DNA of 14,465 nucleotides from Deltaproteobacteria bacterium (GTDB taxonomy: Bacteria; Desulfobacterota; Desulfobacteria; Desulfobacterales; JAFDCJ01): the NCBI GenBank assembly GCA_024277475.1, contig JAJRVC010000108.1:1-14465 (forward strand), written 5' to 3'. The position numbers and the translations under genes were made by a program. The notes beneath the pieces are model-generated. The model did not search any database. It was not told the DNA's origin and saw only the letters and a program-made list of their open reading frames with translations. Below are positions 1 to 6,646 of the stretch, piece after piece. Within the stretch, counting starts at the first letter, position 1. Every line of letters begins with the position of its first letter.

Positions 1-1406
1 GCCCCGATACCTTCTTCGCAGCTTTCCTTGAAGGCCATGGGAGCCTTGGCACAACCAGCCAGGGTGACGCCGTCGGTGGCAAATTCCAGCGGACCCAGCT
101 TGACATGGGATTCCTGGAAAAATCCGTCCGGATTGGTCGATACTTTCAGATGCCCTTTGATTTGCTCAACGCTGTCATTGCCTTTAAAAGCCGTTGTCAA
201 TACCAGAAGATCGGTGGAAATTCTAAATTCTCTGCCCACCCGAAAATCATAAACGTTGACCACCAAAGCGCCGTTTTTTTTAATCACTTCCGGATACCGA
301 TCATCAGGAAATCTCCAGAATTTAACGCCCAGATGTTTGGCGGCCTTCTGAGCGGCCCCCTCTTCCTTAATCAAACTCATATCGCGGTATAAGATATGGA
401 CATCAACGTCTTTACGCAGATGTTTCAGGGCTAGGGCATTTTTAACCGACGTATGGCAGCCGATGTTGCAACATCCCCGGGTCTCATTTTTTGAGTTCAC
501 GCAGCTGATCATGACGACATTTTTCAGGTCGCCTATCTTTTTATTTTTAAGCAGGTTGTCTAACTGAAGCTGGGTGATGACTCTGGGGTCATTGCCGTAA
601 CCAAACTGTCCCTTCGGTTCGATCTCCTTCATCCCCGTGGTTACAATGACGGTGGAAATATCAAGGTTTTCGATGGAATCCTCGCCGTTGGCTTTCAATG
701 AGACTTTATAATTTCCGATATACCCTTTAACGGTATCGATGCTCGTGTCCGTATAAATTTTTATATTGGGATGAGACTGGACCTGATTCACTTTGGCCTG
801 AATGATTTTGACTGCCGGAGTTTTATGGTTGTCATGGGAAATGAAGCAAATCTGATTTAAGATGCCGCCGAGCCGGGATTCTTTTTCCACCAGGATGGCA
901 TTAAACCCCTGGTGTGCGACACTGAGGGCCGCGTTCATACCGGCCATGCCGCCGCCGATAATCAGACAATCGGTTTTGACCGGTAGCCTGATCTCCTGTC
1001 CCTCTTCCAGCAGGGCCGCTTTGGCCACCCCCATTTTAATCAAATCTTTGGCTTTATCCGTGGCAATTTCAGGCTCCTTCATGTGAACCCAGGATACCTG
1101 TTCGCGGATGCTTACAAATTCAAGCAGATAGGGATTGATCCCGGCCTCTTTGGCGGTACGTTTAAAAAGCGGTTCATGGGTCCTCGGAGTGCAGGCTGAA
1201 ATTACCACCCGGTTGAGTTTATTTTCCCGTATGGAATCCTGCATGCGGGCCAGATAATCCACCGAACAGGACCACCTGCCCTCATCGGCAAAGACGACAT
1301 TTTCCAACCCTTTGGCGTACTCCACCAGCTGGGGAACATCCACCACCCCGGCAATATTCGTACCACAGTCACAGACAAATACTCCGATTCTGATATCTTC
1401 GCTCAT
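1..1406 (-). CDS. hdrA: HdrA-like FAD/iron-sulfur oxidoreductase, 3' end outside the window
   Basis: Translating the complement from the ATG at 1406 gives 468 residues with no stop, so the C-terminus lies beyond the left edge. Residues 1-140 are the HdrA N-terminal domain: VCDCGTNI at 11-18, then SACTPRTHEPLF at 70-81, both family hallmarks. The FAD-binding loop is GGGMAGMNAA (151-160). A cysteine-bearing stretch (C302, C312, C313, C317) matches the CxxxCC region of HdrA, and LAGCAKAP (449-456) matches the FAD-domain end motif. Members of this family are cytoplasmic flavoproteins that pass electrons between ferredoxin, hydrogenase or formate dehydrogenase modules and disulfide or other acceptors. 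Unlike typical HdrA, no ferredoxin CxxCxxCxxxCP motif is inserted between the FAD loop and residue 260. The upstream Shine-Dalgarno sequence is weak (GGGTG about 12 nt before ATG). It follows another HdrA-like gene on the same strand after a 210-bp AT-rich gap. The family call is secure; the partner and substrate are not known. Confidence 0.88.
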   Translation of the reverse strand, partial: MSEDIRIGVFVCDCGTNIAGVVDVPQLVEYAKGLENVVFADEGRWSCSVDYLARMQDSIRENKLNRVVISACTPRTHEPLFKRTAKEAGINPYLLEFVSIREQVSWVHMKEPEIATDKAKDLIKMGVAKAALLEEGQEIRLPVKTDCLIIGGGMAGMNAALSVAHQGFNAILVEKESRLGGILNQICFISHDNHKTPAVKIIQAKVNQVQSHPNIKIYTDTSIDTVKGYIGNYKVSLKANGEDSIENLDISTVIVTTGMKEIEPKGQFGYGNDPRVITQLQLDNLLKNKKIGDLKNVVMISCVNSKNETRGCCNIGCHTSVKNALALKHLRKDVDVHILYRDMSLIKEEGAAQKAAKHLGVKFWRFPDDRYPEVIKKNGALVVNVYDFRVGREFRISTDLLVLTTAFKGNDSVEQIKGHLKVSTNPDGFFQESHVKLGPLEFATDGVTLAGCAKAPMAFKESCEEGIG

Positions 1407-1616
1407 AGAATTTATTTCACCCGCTAAAATTGATATGGCCGCAAAAAGGCATAGAAAACACAAAAATGGAATTTATATTTTATTTTTTCAATAGGTTATG
1501 ATAACTTAATTTTAAAATTTTGATTTTTTACGAGATTGTCAATATTTAGAATTTAAGGATATTTTTCAATTAAACATATAATAAAAAAGTCGGAACGAAG
1601 CGATCTCCTCAAATTG
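1407..1616. other. AT-rich spacer between the two HdrA-like genes
   Basis: This 210-bp stretch carries no credible gene. On the minus strand it holds a TTGACA hexamer (1542 down to 1537), but no good -10 box sits at 16-18 nt from it. It also holds a T6 run (complement of 1583-1588) shortly after the end of the 454-residue HdrA gene, next to the dispersed repeat copy at 1590-1628. It may separate two transcription units or be only a loose operon gap. Confidence 0.4.
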
Positions 1617-1628
1617 TCATTCGTCATT
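1590..1628 (-). repeat. Dispersed intergenic repeat, copy A, overlapping a gene end
   Basis: On the minus strand this copy contains AATGACGAATGAC and, further on, GATCGCTTCG followed by TTCCG. Both blocks recur in the same order at 5175-5220. The stop codon of the 454-residue HdrA-like gene (1617-1619) lies inside the first block, so the repeat supplies its final codons (NDE). This is an exact match of 13 bp plus 10 bp with a variable middle; it was found by eye. Confidence 0.65.
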
Positions 1629-2981
1629 CATCATTCCAGAAACCGCCTTCATCGCCGCCGCTGTCGCCTGTACCACCGATTCAGCGATATCAATGGGTCC
1701 GGTGGCCCCGCCGCACAGATAAACGCCTTCAACCCGGCACTCCAGCGGTGACAGCATCGGATCTTTCTCTTTAAAATAGCCCAACTCGTTCAGCTCTATT
1801 TTCAGTACTTTGGCAAGTCGCTTGTTTCGATCATTGGGAATGACACCGGTAGCAAGCACCAGAAGCTCTACTTCATGTTTGTGCAGCTTACCGGTTGTCA
1901 GATCTTCGTATCGCAGCGTTAAATTTTTGGTTTCCGGATCTTCGCTGACTTCATAGGGCCTTGCTCTTACATAGCGCACACCGTTCTCATTGGCCTTGCG
2001 GTAAAAATCCCAGAATCCTTTGCCGTAGGCCTTCAGGTCGTTGTAAAAAATAGTTGTTTCCACGGACCCATCGTGTTCCTTGGTGATGATGGTTTGCTTG
2101 GCGGAAATCATGCAGCAAATCTTGGAACAATACGGTGTTCCTTTACCCTTGGCCAGACCTCGCCCGGCGCACTGAATCCAGGCGATTTTCTTCACATGTT
2201 TGCGGTCCGAAGGCCTGATGATTTCTCCGGTCGTCGGTCCGCCGGCATTCATGAGTCTCTCAAACTGGGTATTGGTAATAACATTCTCGTAGACATCATA
2301 GCCGAGCAAATCACCGGCCGGAGGTGCATCTTTGATGCCGGTGGCAACCACAATGCTTTTAACATCAAGATTCAAATTTTTATTTGACTGCCATAATGTA
2401 ATGGCCTTTTTGCCTTCCTTTTCGCAAGCCTTCACACACAGCGCAATGGGGCATTCACGGCATTGGCTGCAATCAACAGCGCAGTCTCCTATGCAGGCCC
2501 CCTCCTTGCGCATATCGCCGAAGCGGCAGCTCGGATCGACTTTGACAACATTGGGAACGGCCTGGGGAAAGGCCATGGAAACCAGTTTTCGCACGCCACC
2601 GATTTTCCCATCCATTTCATCGGGAATACTCACCGGGCAGGCTTCGACACAGGCCCCGCAACCGGTGCATTTCTCCTCATCGACATACATGGCCTTTTTG
2701 ACCAGCTTGACCTTAAAGGCACCATTCGTTTTTTTGACCTTGCGAACTTCAGTGTTGGTCAATATATCAATATTTTCATGATTATCGACCTCATACATCT
2801 GGGGGGCTTCAATGCAGATCGAGCAGTCATTGGTGGGAAAAGTTTTGTCCAGCCTGGCCATCATGCCGCCGATACTGGGAGTGTCGTCCACCAGATAGAC
2901 TTTGGTCCCGTATTGGGCAGCATTCATGGCACAGTTGATTCCGGCAATTCCGGCGCCGATAACCAGGATTGAATCATTCAT
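1617..2981 (-). CDS. HdrA-like flavoprotein core with inserted ferredoxin domain
   Basis: This 454-residue protein begins directly with the Rossmann FAD loop (VIGAGIAGINCA, 7-18), so it lacks the N-terminal HdrA domain. Next come the HdrA signatures TNDCSICIEAPQM (50-62), a [4Fe-4S] motif CTGCGACVEACP (105-116), and then an unusually cysteine-rich stretch with C152, C163, C167, C171, C174, C177, C182 and C186. Residues 269-290 carry IQCAGRG and YCSKICC, typical of HdrA, and YLCGGATGPIDIAESV (421-436) closes the FAD domain. The expected role is cytoplasmic electron transfer or flavin-based bifurcation with ferredoxin; QmoA is a distant relative, but QmoA lacks this inserted ferredoxin. The ATG is supported by GAGGA 7 nt upstream. 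A ferredoxin gene precedes it and another HdrA-like gene follows. The last residues (MMNDE) come from an intergenic repeat. The exact acceptor is unknown. Confidence 0.9.
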   Translation of the reverse strand: MNDSILVIGAGIAGINCAMNAAQYGTKVYLVDDTPSIGGMMARLDKTFPTNDCSICIEAPQMYEVDNHENIDILTNTEVRKVKKTNGAFKVKLVKKAMYVDEEKCTGCGACVEACPVSIPDEMDGKIGGVRKLVSMAFPQAVPNVVKVDPSCRFGDMRKEGACIGDCAVDCSQCRECPIALCVKACEKEGKKAITLWQSNKNLNLDVKSIVVATGIKDAPPAGDLLGYDVYENVITNTQFERLMNAGGPTTGEIIRPSDRKHVKKIAWIQCAGRGLAKGKGTPYCSKICCMISAKQTIITKEHDGSVETTIFYNDLKAYGKGFWDFYRKANENGVRYVRARPYEVSEDPETKNLTLRYEDLTTGKLHKHEVELLVLATGVIPNDRNKRLAKVLKIELNELGYFKEKDPMLSPLECRVEGVYLCGGATGPIDIAESVVQATAAAMKAVSGMMNDE

Positions 2982-3109
2982 GGGTCTTCCTCACAACAGT
3001 CACTTCGAAGGAATTGGAGTATTGGAGTAATGAAAAAAAAGTTGCGAGTTACGCGTTTCGGGTGGAGGGTTAATAGATGAACTAACTCCAATTTTAACCC
3101 GGACCGCGT

Positions 3110-3131
3110 ATCGCGTAGCATAAAACGCGAT
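3110..3131. repeat. Stem-loop, 7-bp perfect inverted repeat
   Basis: ATCGCGT at 3110-3116 pairs with ACGCGAT at 3125-3131 across the loop AGCATAAA. It lies between the ferredoxin gene and the HdrA-like gene. No T-run follows on the minus strand, so it is not an obvious intrinsic terminator. Confidence 0.5.
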
Positions 3132-3173
3132 CGATTTTCCGACATCCCTCCAGGGCGCAAGCCCCCTACAACT

Positions 3174-3193
3174 TCCGGCTTGGAGAGGCCGGA
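3174..3193. repeat. Stem-loop, 6-bp GC inverted repeat
   Basis: TCCGGC (3174-3179) and GCCGGA (3188-3193) can pair around an 8-nt loop. It sits 3' of the ferredoxin gene on the minus strand and may shape the end or processing of that transcript; no T-run follows. Confidence 0.4.
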
Positions 3194-3269
3194 GGCCGCA
3201 TCTTTAGCCGCGGCATAGCCCCGCCCTATCGGACGACGACGGGTCCACTTTCCAACTTCCGCATTCCGG

Positions 3270-3479
3270 TTATATTTCAGTAATAATAATCGCTTTAGAC
3301 TTACAAACTGCCGTACAAGTCATACACCCCAAGCAGTTTTGCGGTCTGACCGGAATCGCTTTATGCGGCATTTCGAATACATCCGCCGGGCACATCAAGA
3401 TGCACTCCTCGCAGGAATCGCATCTTTCCGCATCTACATAAACCAGATAAACTTCATAGTCCCTTAGCGTTTTCGGCAC
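3270..3479 (-). CDS. Small 2[4Fe-4S] ferredoxin (GTG start)
   Basis: This is a 69-residue soluble protein with two cluster motifs: CDSCEECILMC (C20, C23, C26, C30) and CLGCMTCTAVC (C49, C52, C55, C59). The first ends in CP as usual; the second has K in place of P after the fourth cysteine. It is the size expected of a bacterial-type 2[4Fe-4S] ferredoxin with a 19-residue leader, and should shuttle low-potential electrons in the cytoplasm. The start codon is GTG (3477-3479 on the complement), supported by AGGAG 7 nt upstream; there is no in-frame ATG near it. It lies directly upstream of the HdrA-like gene on the same strand, which makes it a likely electron partner or detachable subunit of that flavoprotein. 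Confidence 0.88.
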   Translation of the reverse strand: MPKTLRDYEVYLVYVDAERCDSCEECILMCPADVFEMPHKAIPVRPQNCLGCMTCTAVCKSKAIIITEI

Positions 3480-3547
3480 GACACCTCTCCTACAGATACA
3501 ATCAAATGAACATCGAACATTTTAAGGCCCCCTGCCCTTCGCCTTTT

Positions 3548-3572
3548 GCTTTGAGCTTTCAGCTTTGGGCTT
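3548..3572. repeat. Heptamer tandem repeat in spacer
   Basis: Three consecutive 7-bp units GCTTTGA, GCTTTCA and GCTTTGG, followed by GCTT, lie between the aminotransferase stop and the ferredoxin start. The period of exactly seven with one or two substitutions per unit indicates slippage or a degenerate intergenic repeat family rather than chance. Confidence 0.6.
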
Positions 3573-3588
3573 CTTTTCATACTATGCC

Positions 3589-4776
3589 CTAAGCTCTCTT
3601 ATATTTCTCTATGGCCCGTCCAAACCCCGCCATGGAATTTTTTATGGTAGTATCAGCCACGCAAAATGCAATACGGAAATAACCGGGGCCGTTAAAGCCG
3701 CTACCGGGCACCACCAGGATGCGCTCCTCTTTCAGTGCATCCACGAATTCAACATCATCAGGGACCGGGGACCGGGGAAACAGATAAAACGTTCCAGGTG
3801 GTTTAACAAACTCATAGCCAAAACCCGCCAGTCCATCACAGAGCATATCACGCTTGCGGGCGTATTCTGAAATATCGACACTCATCCCCTGCATACAGGC
3901 AACGATACGCTGCATCAAAGCCGGAGCATTGACATAGCCGAGAATTCGATTGGCAACAGTCATGGCTGCCAGAAGATCTTCATTGTAAGTCGCAGCCGGA
4001 TTTACGGCAATGAACCCGATACGCTCACCGGGAATAGAAATATCTTTGGAATAAGAGGTTCCGATGATACTGTTTTTATAAGCTGTAAAAATACTTGGAA
4101 CGACAATGCCATCATAAACAATTTTACGGTAGGGCTCATCCGACAAAAGGTAAATCGTTCGATTAAATTCTTTGCCCTTTTGCTCTAAAATTTTCCCAAG
4201 CGTCCTCAGACTCTCTTCGGAATAAATCTGTCCGGTCGGATTGTTGGGAGAGTTAATTAAAAAAACCTTGGTTTTTTCCGTAATGGCCGCTGAAATGCCC
4301 TCCGGATCCAGCTCGAAATCGGGCTTGGTCGCCACGGTTTTCAGCACACCGCCATGATTGTCGGCATAAAATTTGTATTCGACAAAACAGGGAATCGGTG
4401 TCAGAACTTCATCGCCGGGATCAATGACGGCTTTTAAAACGACATTCAAGGCACCCGAAGCGCCGCAGGTCATGAGCACATCTTTTGCGGTGACCGGTGC
4501 CTGCTGCTCTTTAGCCAGATATTCGGCCACCGAACCGCATACCATCGGATATCCCGTGTTGGGCATGTAGCAATGATCATTCAACCCGCAAGTGCTTACC
4601 GTTTCTCTGAGAAGCTCATTAAACCTTTCGGGGGGCGGCACATTCGGATTTCCCAGGCTAAAGTCATAAACGTTTTCAGCCCCGTATTGGGCTTTGAGCC
4701 TTGCGCCCTCCTCAAACATCTTACGGATAAAGGAAGAGCCGGCGATAATTTTTTCTATTTTCCTGGAAATGGTCAT
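3589..4776 (-). CDS. PLP-dependent class I/II aminotransferase
   Basis: This 395-residue protein has a fold-type I aminotransferase layout. It shows YDFSLGNPNVPPP (37-49), TCGASGALNVVL (103-114), NSPNNPTG (175-182), the cofactor-binding aspartate in LSDEPY (D213), the Schiff-base lysine in SYSKDISIPGERIGF (K244) and a substrate-carboxylate arginine in YFRIAFC (R368). Full length for the AspB/AlaT-like group and likely cytoplasmic. It would move an amino group between an amino acid and a 2-oxo acid; the amino-acid specificity cannot be read from the sequence. The ATG is preceded by GAGGAG 7 nt upstream. Its place between an epimerase-like gene and ferredoxin/HdrA genes is unusual and suggests a role in an amino-acid or amino-acyl intermediate pathway, though it may have its own promoter given the 432-bp gap upstream. 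Confidence 0.92.
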   Translation of the reverse strand: MTISRKIEKIIAGSSFIRKMFEEGARLKAQYGAENVYDFSLGNPNVPPPERFNELLRETVSTCGLNDHCYMPNTGYPMVCGSVAEYLAKEQQAPVTAKDVLMTCGASGALNVVLKAVIDPGDEVLTPIPCFVEYKFYADNHGGVLKTVATKPDFELDPEGISAAITEKTKVFLINSPNNPTGQIYSEESLRTLGKILEQKGKEFNRTIYLLSDEPYRKIVYDGIVVPSIFTAYKNSIIGTSYSKDISIPGERIGFIAVNPAATYNEDLLAAMTVANRILGYVNAPALMQRIVACMQGMSVDISEYARKRDMLCDGLAGFGYEFVKPPGTFYLFPRSPVPDDVEFVDALKEERILVVPGSGFNGPGYFRIAFCVADTTIKNSMAGFGRAIEKYKRA

Positions 4777-5208
4777 GAATCGCTCCTCGGGTTACGCGTT
4801 GCGAGTGGGTGCAAATCAAGTCTATTGGTTATTTCAATATCCGTTGTGAAAACTACTAAATCCCAAATTACAAGCTTCAAAATATTCACCCTGTTAAATT
4901 GTTACTGATAGGGTGAACTTATTGGTTATTAAGCTCGCATTTGCTACATATACCGTAAAGTCCAAAATGCCTATCTAACAGGGCAGGTAAATATAAAATT
5001 CCAATATCCAATGATTAGAACACTGCTATCTTCTTTCTTTAGCACCAACTACAGGTTTAGGATATGGATCAACTATTTTCTAATGCCCCGCCGGTAGCGG
5101 AATTGAGGATTCCTCCCGTCGAGCGCCTCGTGATTGAACGACATCGTTGAACGAACGATTGTAAAATATCTTTGACGGAGCGAAGCGATCCCCACAATTC
5201 GACAATCG
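4777..5208. other. Long spacer upstream of the aminotransferase
   Basis: No coding region is credible in these 432 bp. The section contains the tract GTTACGCGTTGCGAGTGGG (4791-4809), two copies of TATTGGTTATT (4823-4833 and 4920-4930), an 8-bp inverted repeat at 4885-4917, and, next to the VOC gene, a repeat copy starting near 5175. The AT-rich middle could hold a promoter for the aminotransferase, but I see no clear -35/-10 pair. Confidence 0.5.
4885..4917. repeat. Stem-loop, 8-bp perfect inverted repeat
   Basis: TTCACCCT (4885-4892) and AGGGTGAA (4910-4917) are exact complements around a 17-nt AT-rich loop. It lies about 110 bp upstream of the aminotransferase ATG and 290 bp beyond the VOC stop. 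It could be an operator or an RNA hairpin; no T-run follows on the minus strand. Confidence 0.5.
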
Positions 5209-5220
5209 TCATTCGTCATT
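5175..5220 (-). repeat. Dispersed intergenic repeat, copy B, overlapping a gene end
   Basis: On the minus strand this reads AATGACGAATGAC, then a variable middle, then GATCGCTTCG and CTCCG, the same block order as copy A at 1590-1628. The stop codon of the VOC gene (5209-5211) falls at the same position of the first block as in copy A. A partial third copy (ATTCGTCATTCG) is at 13231-13242. Confidence 0.65.
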
Positions 5221-5646
5221 TTTTTTTTGGTCCTCCAATTCTTTCCACTTATAATCAATAAGTTCAAGAAGAACACCGTTCATCTTCTTGGGATGGACAA
5301 ACGCAAACTCGCAATCCCTGAATGGTCGGGCACCCCCGATGAACGGGTAGTCTTTCTGCTTTAAATCCGCCATGGCCTCCCGTGTATTATCGACATTTAA
5401 GCTGATCAGCATAACCCCTTCTCCTCTTTTTTCGATAAATTTGGCAACATCACCATCAGGCGTTGTAGATTCCATCAACTCAAATCCAACCTCACCCACC
5501 CAGTACCTTGCGACCTTAATTTTTTCGGGTTCATCGATGTAGGCATCGTCCGGCTTGGATTTTCCCAATACCGGCTCCCAGACTTTGCGGGCTTCATCCA
5601 AATCTTTGACTGCAATACAAATATGATCTATTTTTTTTACTTTCAT
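5209..5646 (-). CDS. VOC-superfamily protein, methylmalonyl-CoA epimerase-like
   Basis: This 145-residue protein consists of two vicinal-oxygen-chelate beta-alpha modules. KIDHICIAVKDL (4-15) gives the first metal-ligand histidine, VGFELMEST the second ligand position (E), and GVLLELIDY near the C-terminus the final glutamate. The body matches methylmalonyl-CoA epimerase in length and motif order. However, at the place where that enzyme has GxGLHHIAF this protein has GEGVMLISL, so the third metal ligand (His) is missing. It may therefore act on a different acyl substrate, or bind rather than catalyse. The start at 5646 is chosen because AGGGGGG lies just upstream (about 7 nt) and homology begins there; an in-frame ATG at 5706 has no such site. 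The C-terminal NDE comes from a repeat copy. It follows a ferredoxin gene after 83 bp on the same strand. Confidence 0.82.
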   Translation of the reverse strand: MKVKKIDHICIAVKDLDEARKVWEPVLGKSKPDDAYIDEPEKIKVARYWVGEVGFELMESTTPDGDVAKFIEKRGEGVMLISLNVDNTREAMADLKQKDYPFIGGARPFRDCEFAFVHPKKMNGVLLELIDYKWKELEDQKKNDE

Positions 5647-5729
5647 CTCATCACCCCCCTGTTTTGAAATGATTAAATATTTTTGACTGAATTTTCTAAT
5701 CATCAATTCCGGTTTATCCGGATTAGCTG

Positions 5730-5936
5730 TTAAAATGTAACTTTCTCCAGCGGTACCGTGATGGCTTCATCCGGACAGACACAACCACACTCATTGCAGT
5801 CCTCGCACAGAAACTCGGTGACCACCGGTCTGCCATCCTGCACCCTGATCGCGACGTCCGGACATACTTCAACACACAAAGGCTCGGTTAAACCACCGCA
5901 CATGCCACATTTATCTAAATCAATTTGAGCAGCCAT
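5730..5936 (-). CDS. Small 2[4Fe-4S] ferredoxin with long first motif
   Basis: This is a 68-residue soluble protein. The first cluster motif is C10-x2-C13-x7-C21-x3-C25-P, with a longer loop between the second and third cysteines than in clostridial ferredoxin (like the extended motif of Alvin-type ferredoxins). The second is C44-x2-C47-x2-C50-x3-C54-P, with an extra cysteine at 52. Together they should hold two [4Fe-4S] clusters for low-potential electron transfer. AGGAG lies 6 nt before the ATG. It is the fourth gene of the minus-strand run, after the 175-residue protein and before the VOC gene, and could be the electron donor to the OYE-type reductase encoded upstream. Confidence 0.88.
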   Translation of the reverse strand: MAAQIDLDKCGMCGGLTEPLCVEVCPDVAIRVQDGRPVVTEFLCEDCNECGCVCPDEAITVPLEKVTF

Positions 5937-5949
5937 AATAAACTCCTAA

Positions 5950-6104
5950 TAAATCGTTTTGTTCGTTTAGAGGGTCAGGATCGTTTAGTTCGTTGAGTTT
6001 ATTTGGTTTGCTGAATTATTGCCATCAACCAATCAGCCACTCAACTTAATCAACTCCTAACCCGGGTATCAACAATGAACTATACCTCGGCACCGGAAGT
6101 GCCG
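5950..6104. repeat. Spacer with TCGTTT-type repeats and a terminal hairpin
   Basis: Units of TCGTTT(AG) recur at 5954, 5963 and 5981, with a TCGTTG variant at 5990, giving a degenerate short-period tract. At 6088-6104 CGGCAC and GTGCCG form a 6-bp stem with a 5-nt loop, abutting the stop codon of the 175-residue gene on the minus strand. No T-run follows, so it may protect or process the mRNA end rather than terminate. Confidence 0.5.
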
Positions 6105-6632
6105 CTACTCCGCTTTGTATAGTCGCATGACGGTTTCGCCCTGCCCTCGGGCAATGGCTTTTTGCATTTCTATCTTCAAGGGAATGTTCATAAACACGCT
6201 GATATCCTCTAAAACGGCCTGGTACATCCGTTCTCGGCACAACGCGACTTCTTCCATGGGAACACCAAACTCCTTGGCCCAGGTCGGCCAAGGATCCCGG
6301 GTGCATCTGATAAAAATTTCGCCGGGATTTTCACTTTTCTCCACCGATGCCAGACCGCCATCGGTGTTCCAGAGTCCGGCAAGTGATCGGGCCAGAATCA
6401 TCATAAATCCTTCTTCACCCTTTAACCAGTTCATCCTGGGAAGCAGGCTCTTGCCGATATCCTTTCCAAACACTTCGGCCGCACGCAAAGCGACATCCAC
6501 CGGCTTAGCGCCGGCTCCGGCAAATTCCAAGGCAACCTGGCGCCATCGGTAAAAGGTTTTTCCGATTTCATTCTGAGCTCCGTGCAACGCCCGGTATAAT
6601 TTTGTAATTTCTTTTTCGGCATCTACTGGCAT
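6105..6632 (-). CDS. Uncharacterised protein, weakly ATC hydrolase-like
   Basis: This 175-residue soluble protein has no signal peptide or membrane segment. I do not recognise it with certainty. The C-terminal half (C110, TWAKEFGVPMEE at 117-128, C132, then LEDISVFMNIPLKIEM and a final Gly-rich turn) resembles the layout of L-2-amino-thiazoline-4-carboxylic acid hydrolase-like proteins (PF14196), in which two cysteines flank a 'FG-P-E' segment; this is inference from pattern only. The N-terminal half is helical and charged. The ATG has a near-perfect AAGGAGGT 6 nt upstream, and the gene starts 14 bp after the reductase stop, so the two are surely co-transcribed and probably functionally paired. 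It could bind the reductase's substrate or be an accessory subunit. Confidence 0.8.
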   Translation of the reverse strand: MPVDAEKEITKLYRALHGAQNEIGKTFYRWRQVALEFAGAGAKPVDVALRAAEVFGKDIGKSLLPRMNWLKGEEGFMMILARSLAGLWNTDGGLASVEKSENPGEIFIRCTRDPWPTWAKEFGVPMEEVALCRERMYQAVLEDISVFMNIPLKIEMQKAIARGQGETVMRLYKAE

Positions 6633-6646
6633 GATTGACCTCCTTG

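Larger units (their letters stand above)
2982..3269. other. Spacer rich in stem-loops and short repeats
   Basis: No credible gene is seen in these 288 bp. Near the HdrA side are degenerate direct repeats (TTGGAGTATTGGAGTA) and a GAGTTACGCGTTTCGGGTG tract that resembles one at 4791-4811. A perfect 7-bp inverted repeat ATCGCGT/ACGCGAT with an 8-nt loop lies at 3110-3131. A GGGC-GCAA-GCCC hairpin with a GNRA tetraloop lies at 3153-3164, and TCCGGC/GCCGGA with an 8-nt loop at 3174-3193. A GCCGCGGC palindrome follows near 3208. The part from 3100 to 3260 looks GC-richer than the other spacers. These may be transcript-processing or repeat-derived structures. Confidence 0.5.

Noticed and set aside
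2978..3160. Minus-strand 60-residue open frame upstream of the HdrA-like gene
   Set aside because: It lies in the repeat- and hairpin-rich spacer, has no ribosome site or recognisable domain, and its end overlaps the true start of the HdrA-like gene.
5646..5706. Upstream in-frame ATG (5706) as the start of the VOC protein
   Set aside because: The extra 20 residues do not resemble the family and no ribosome site precedes it, while a strong G-rich site lies just before 5646.
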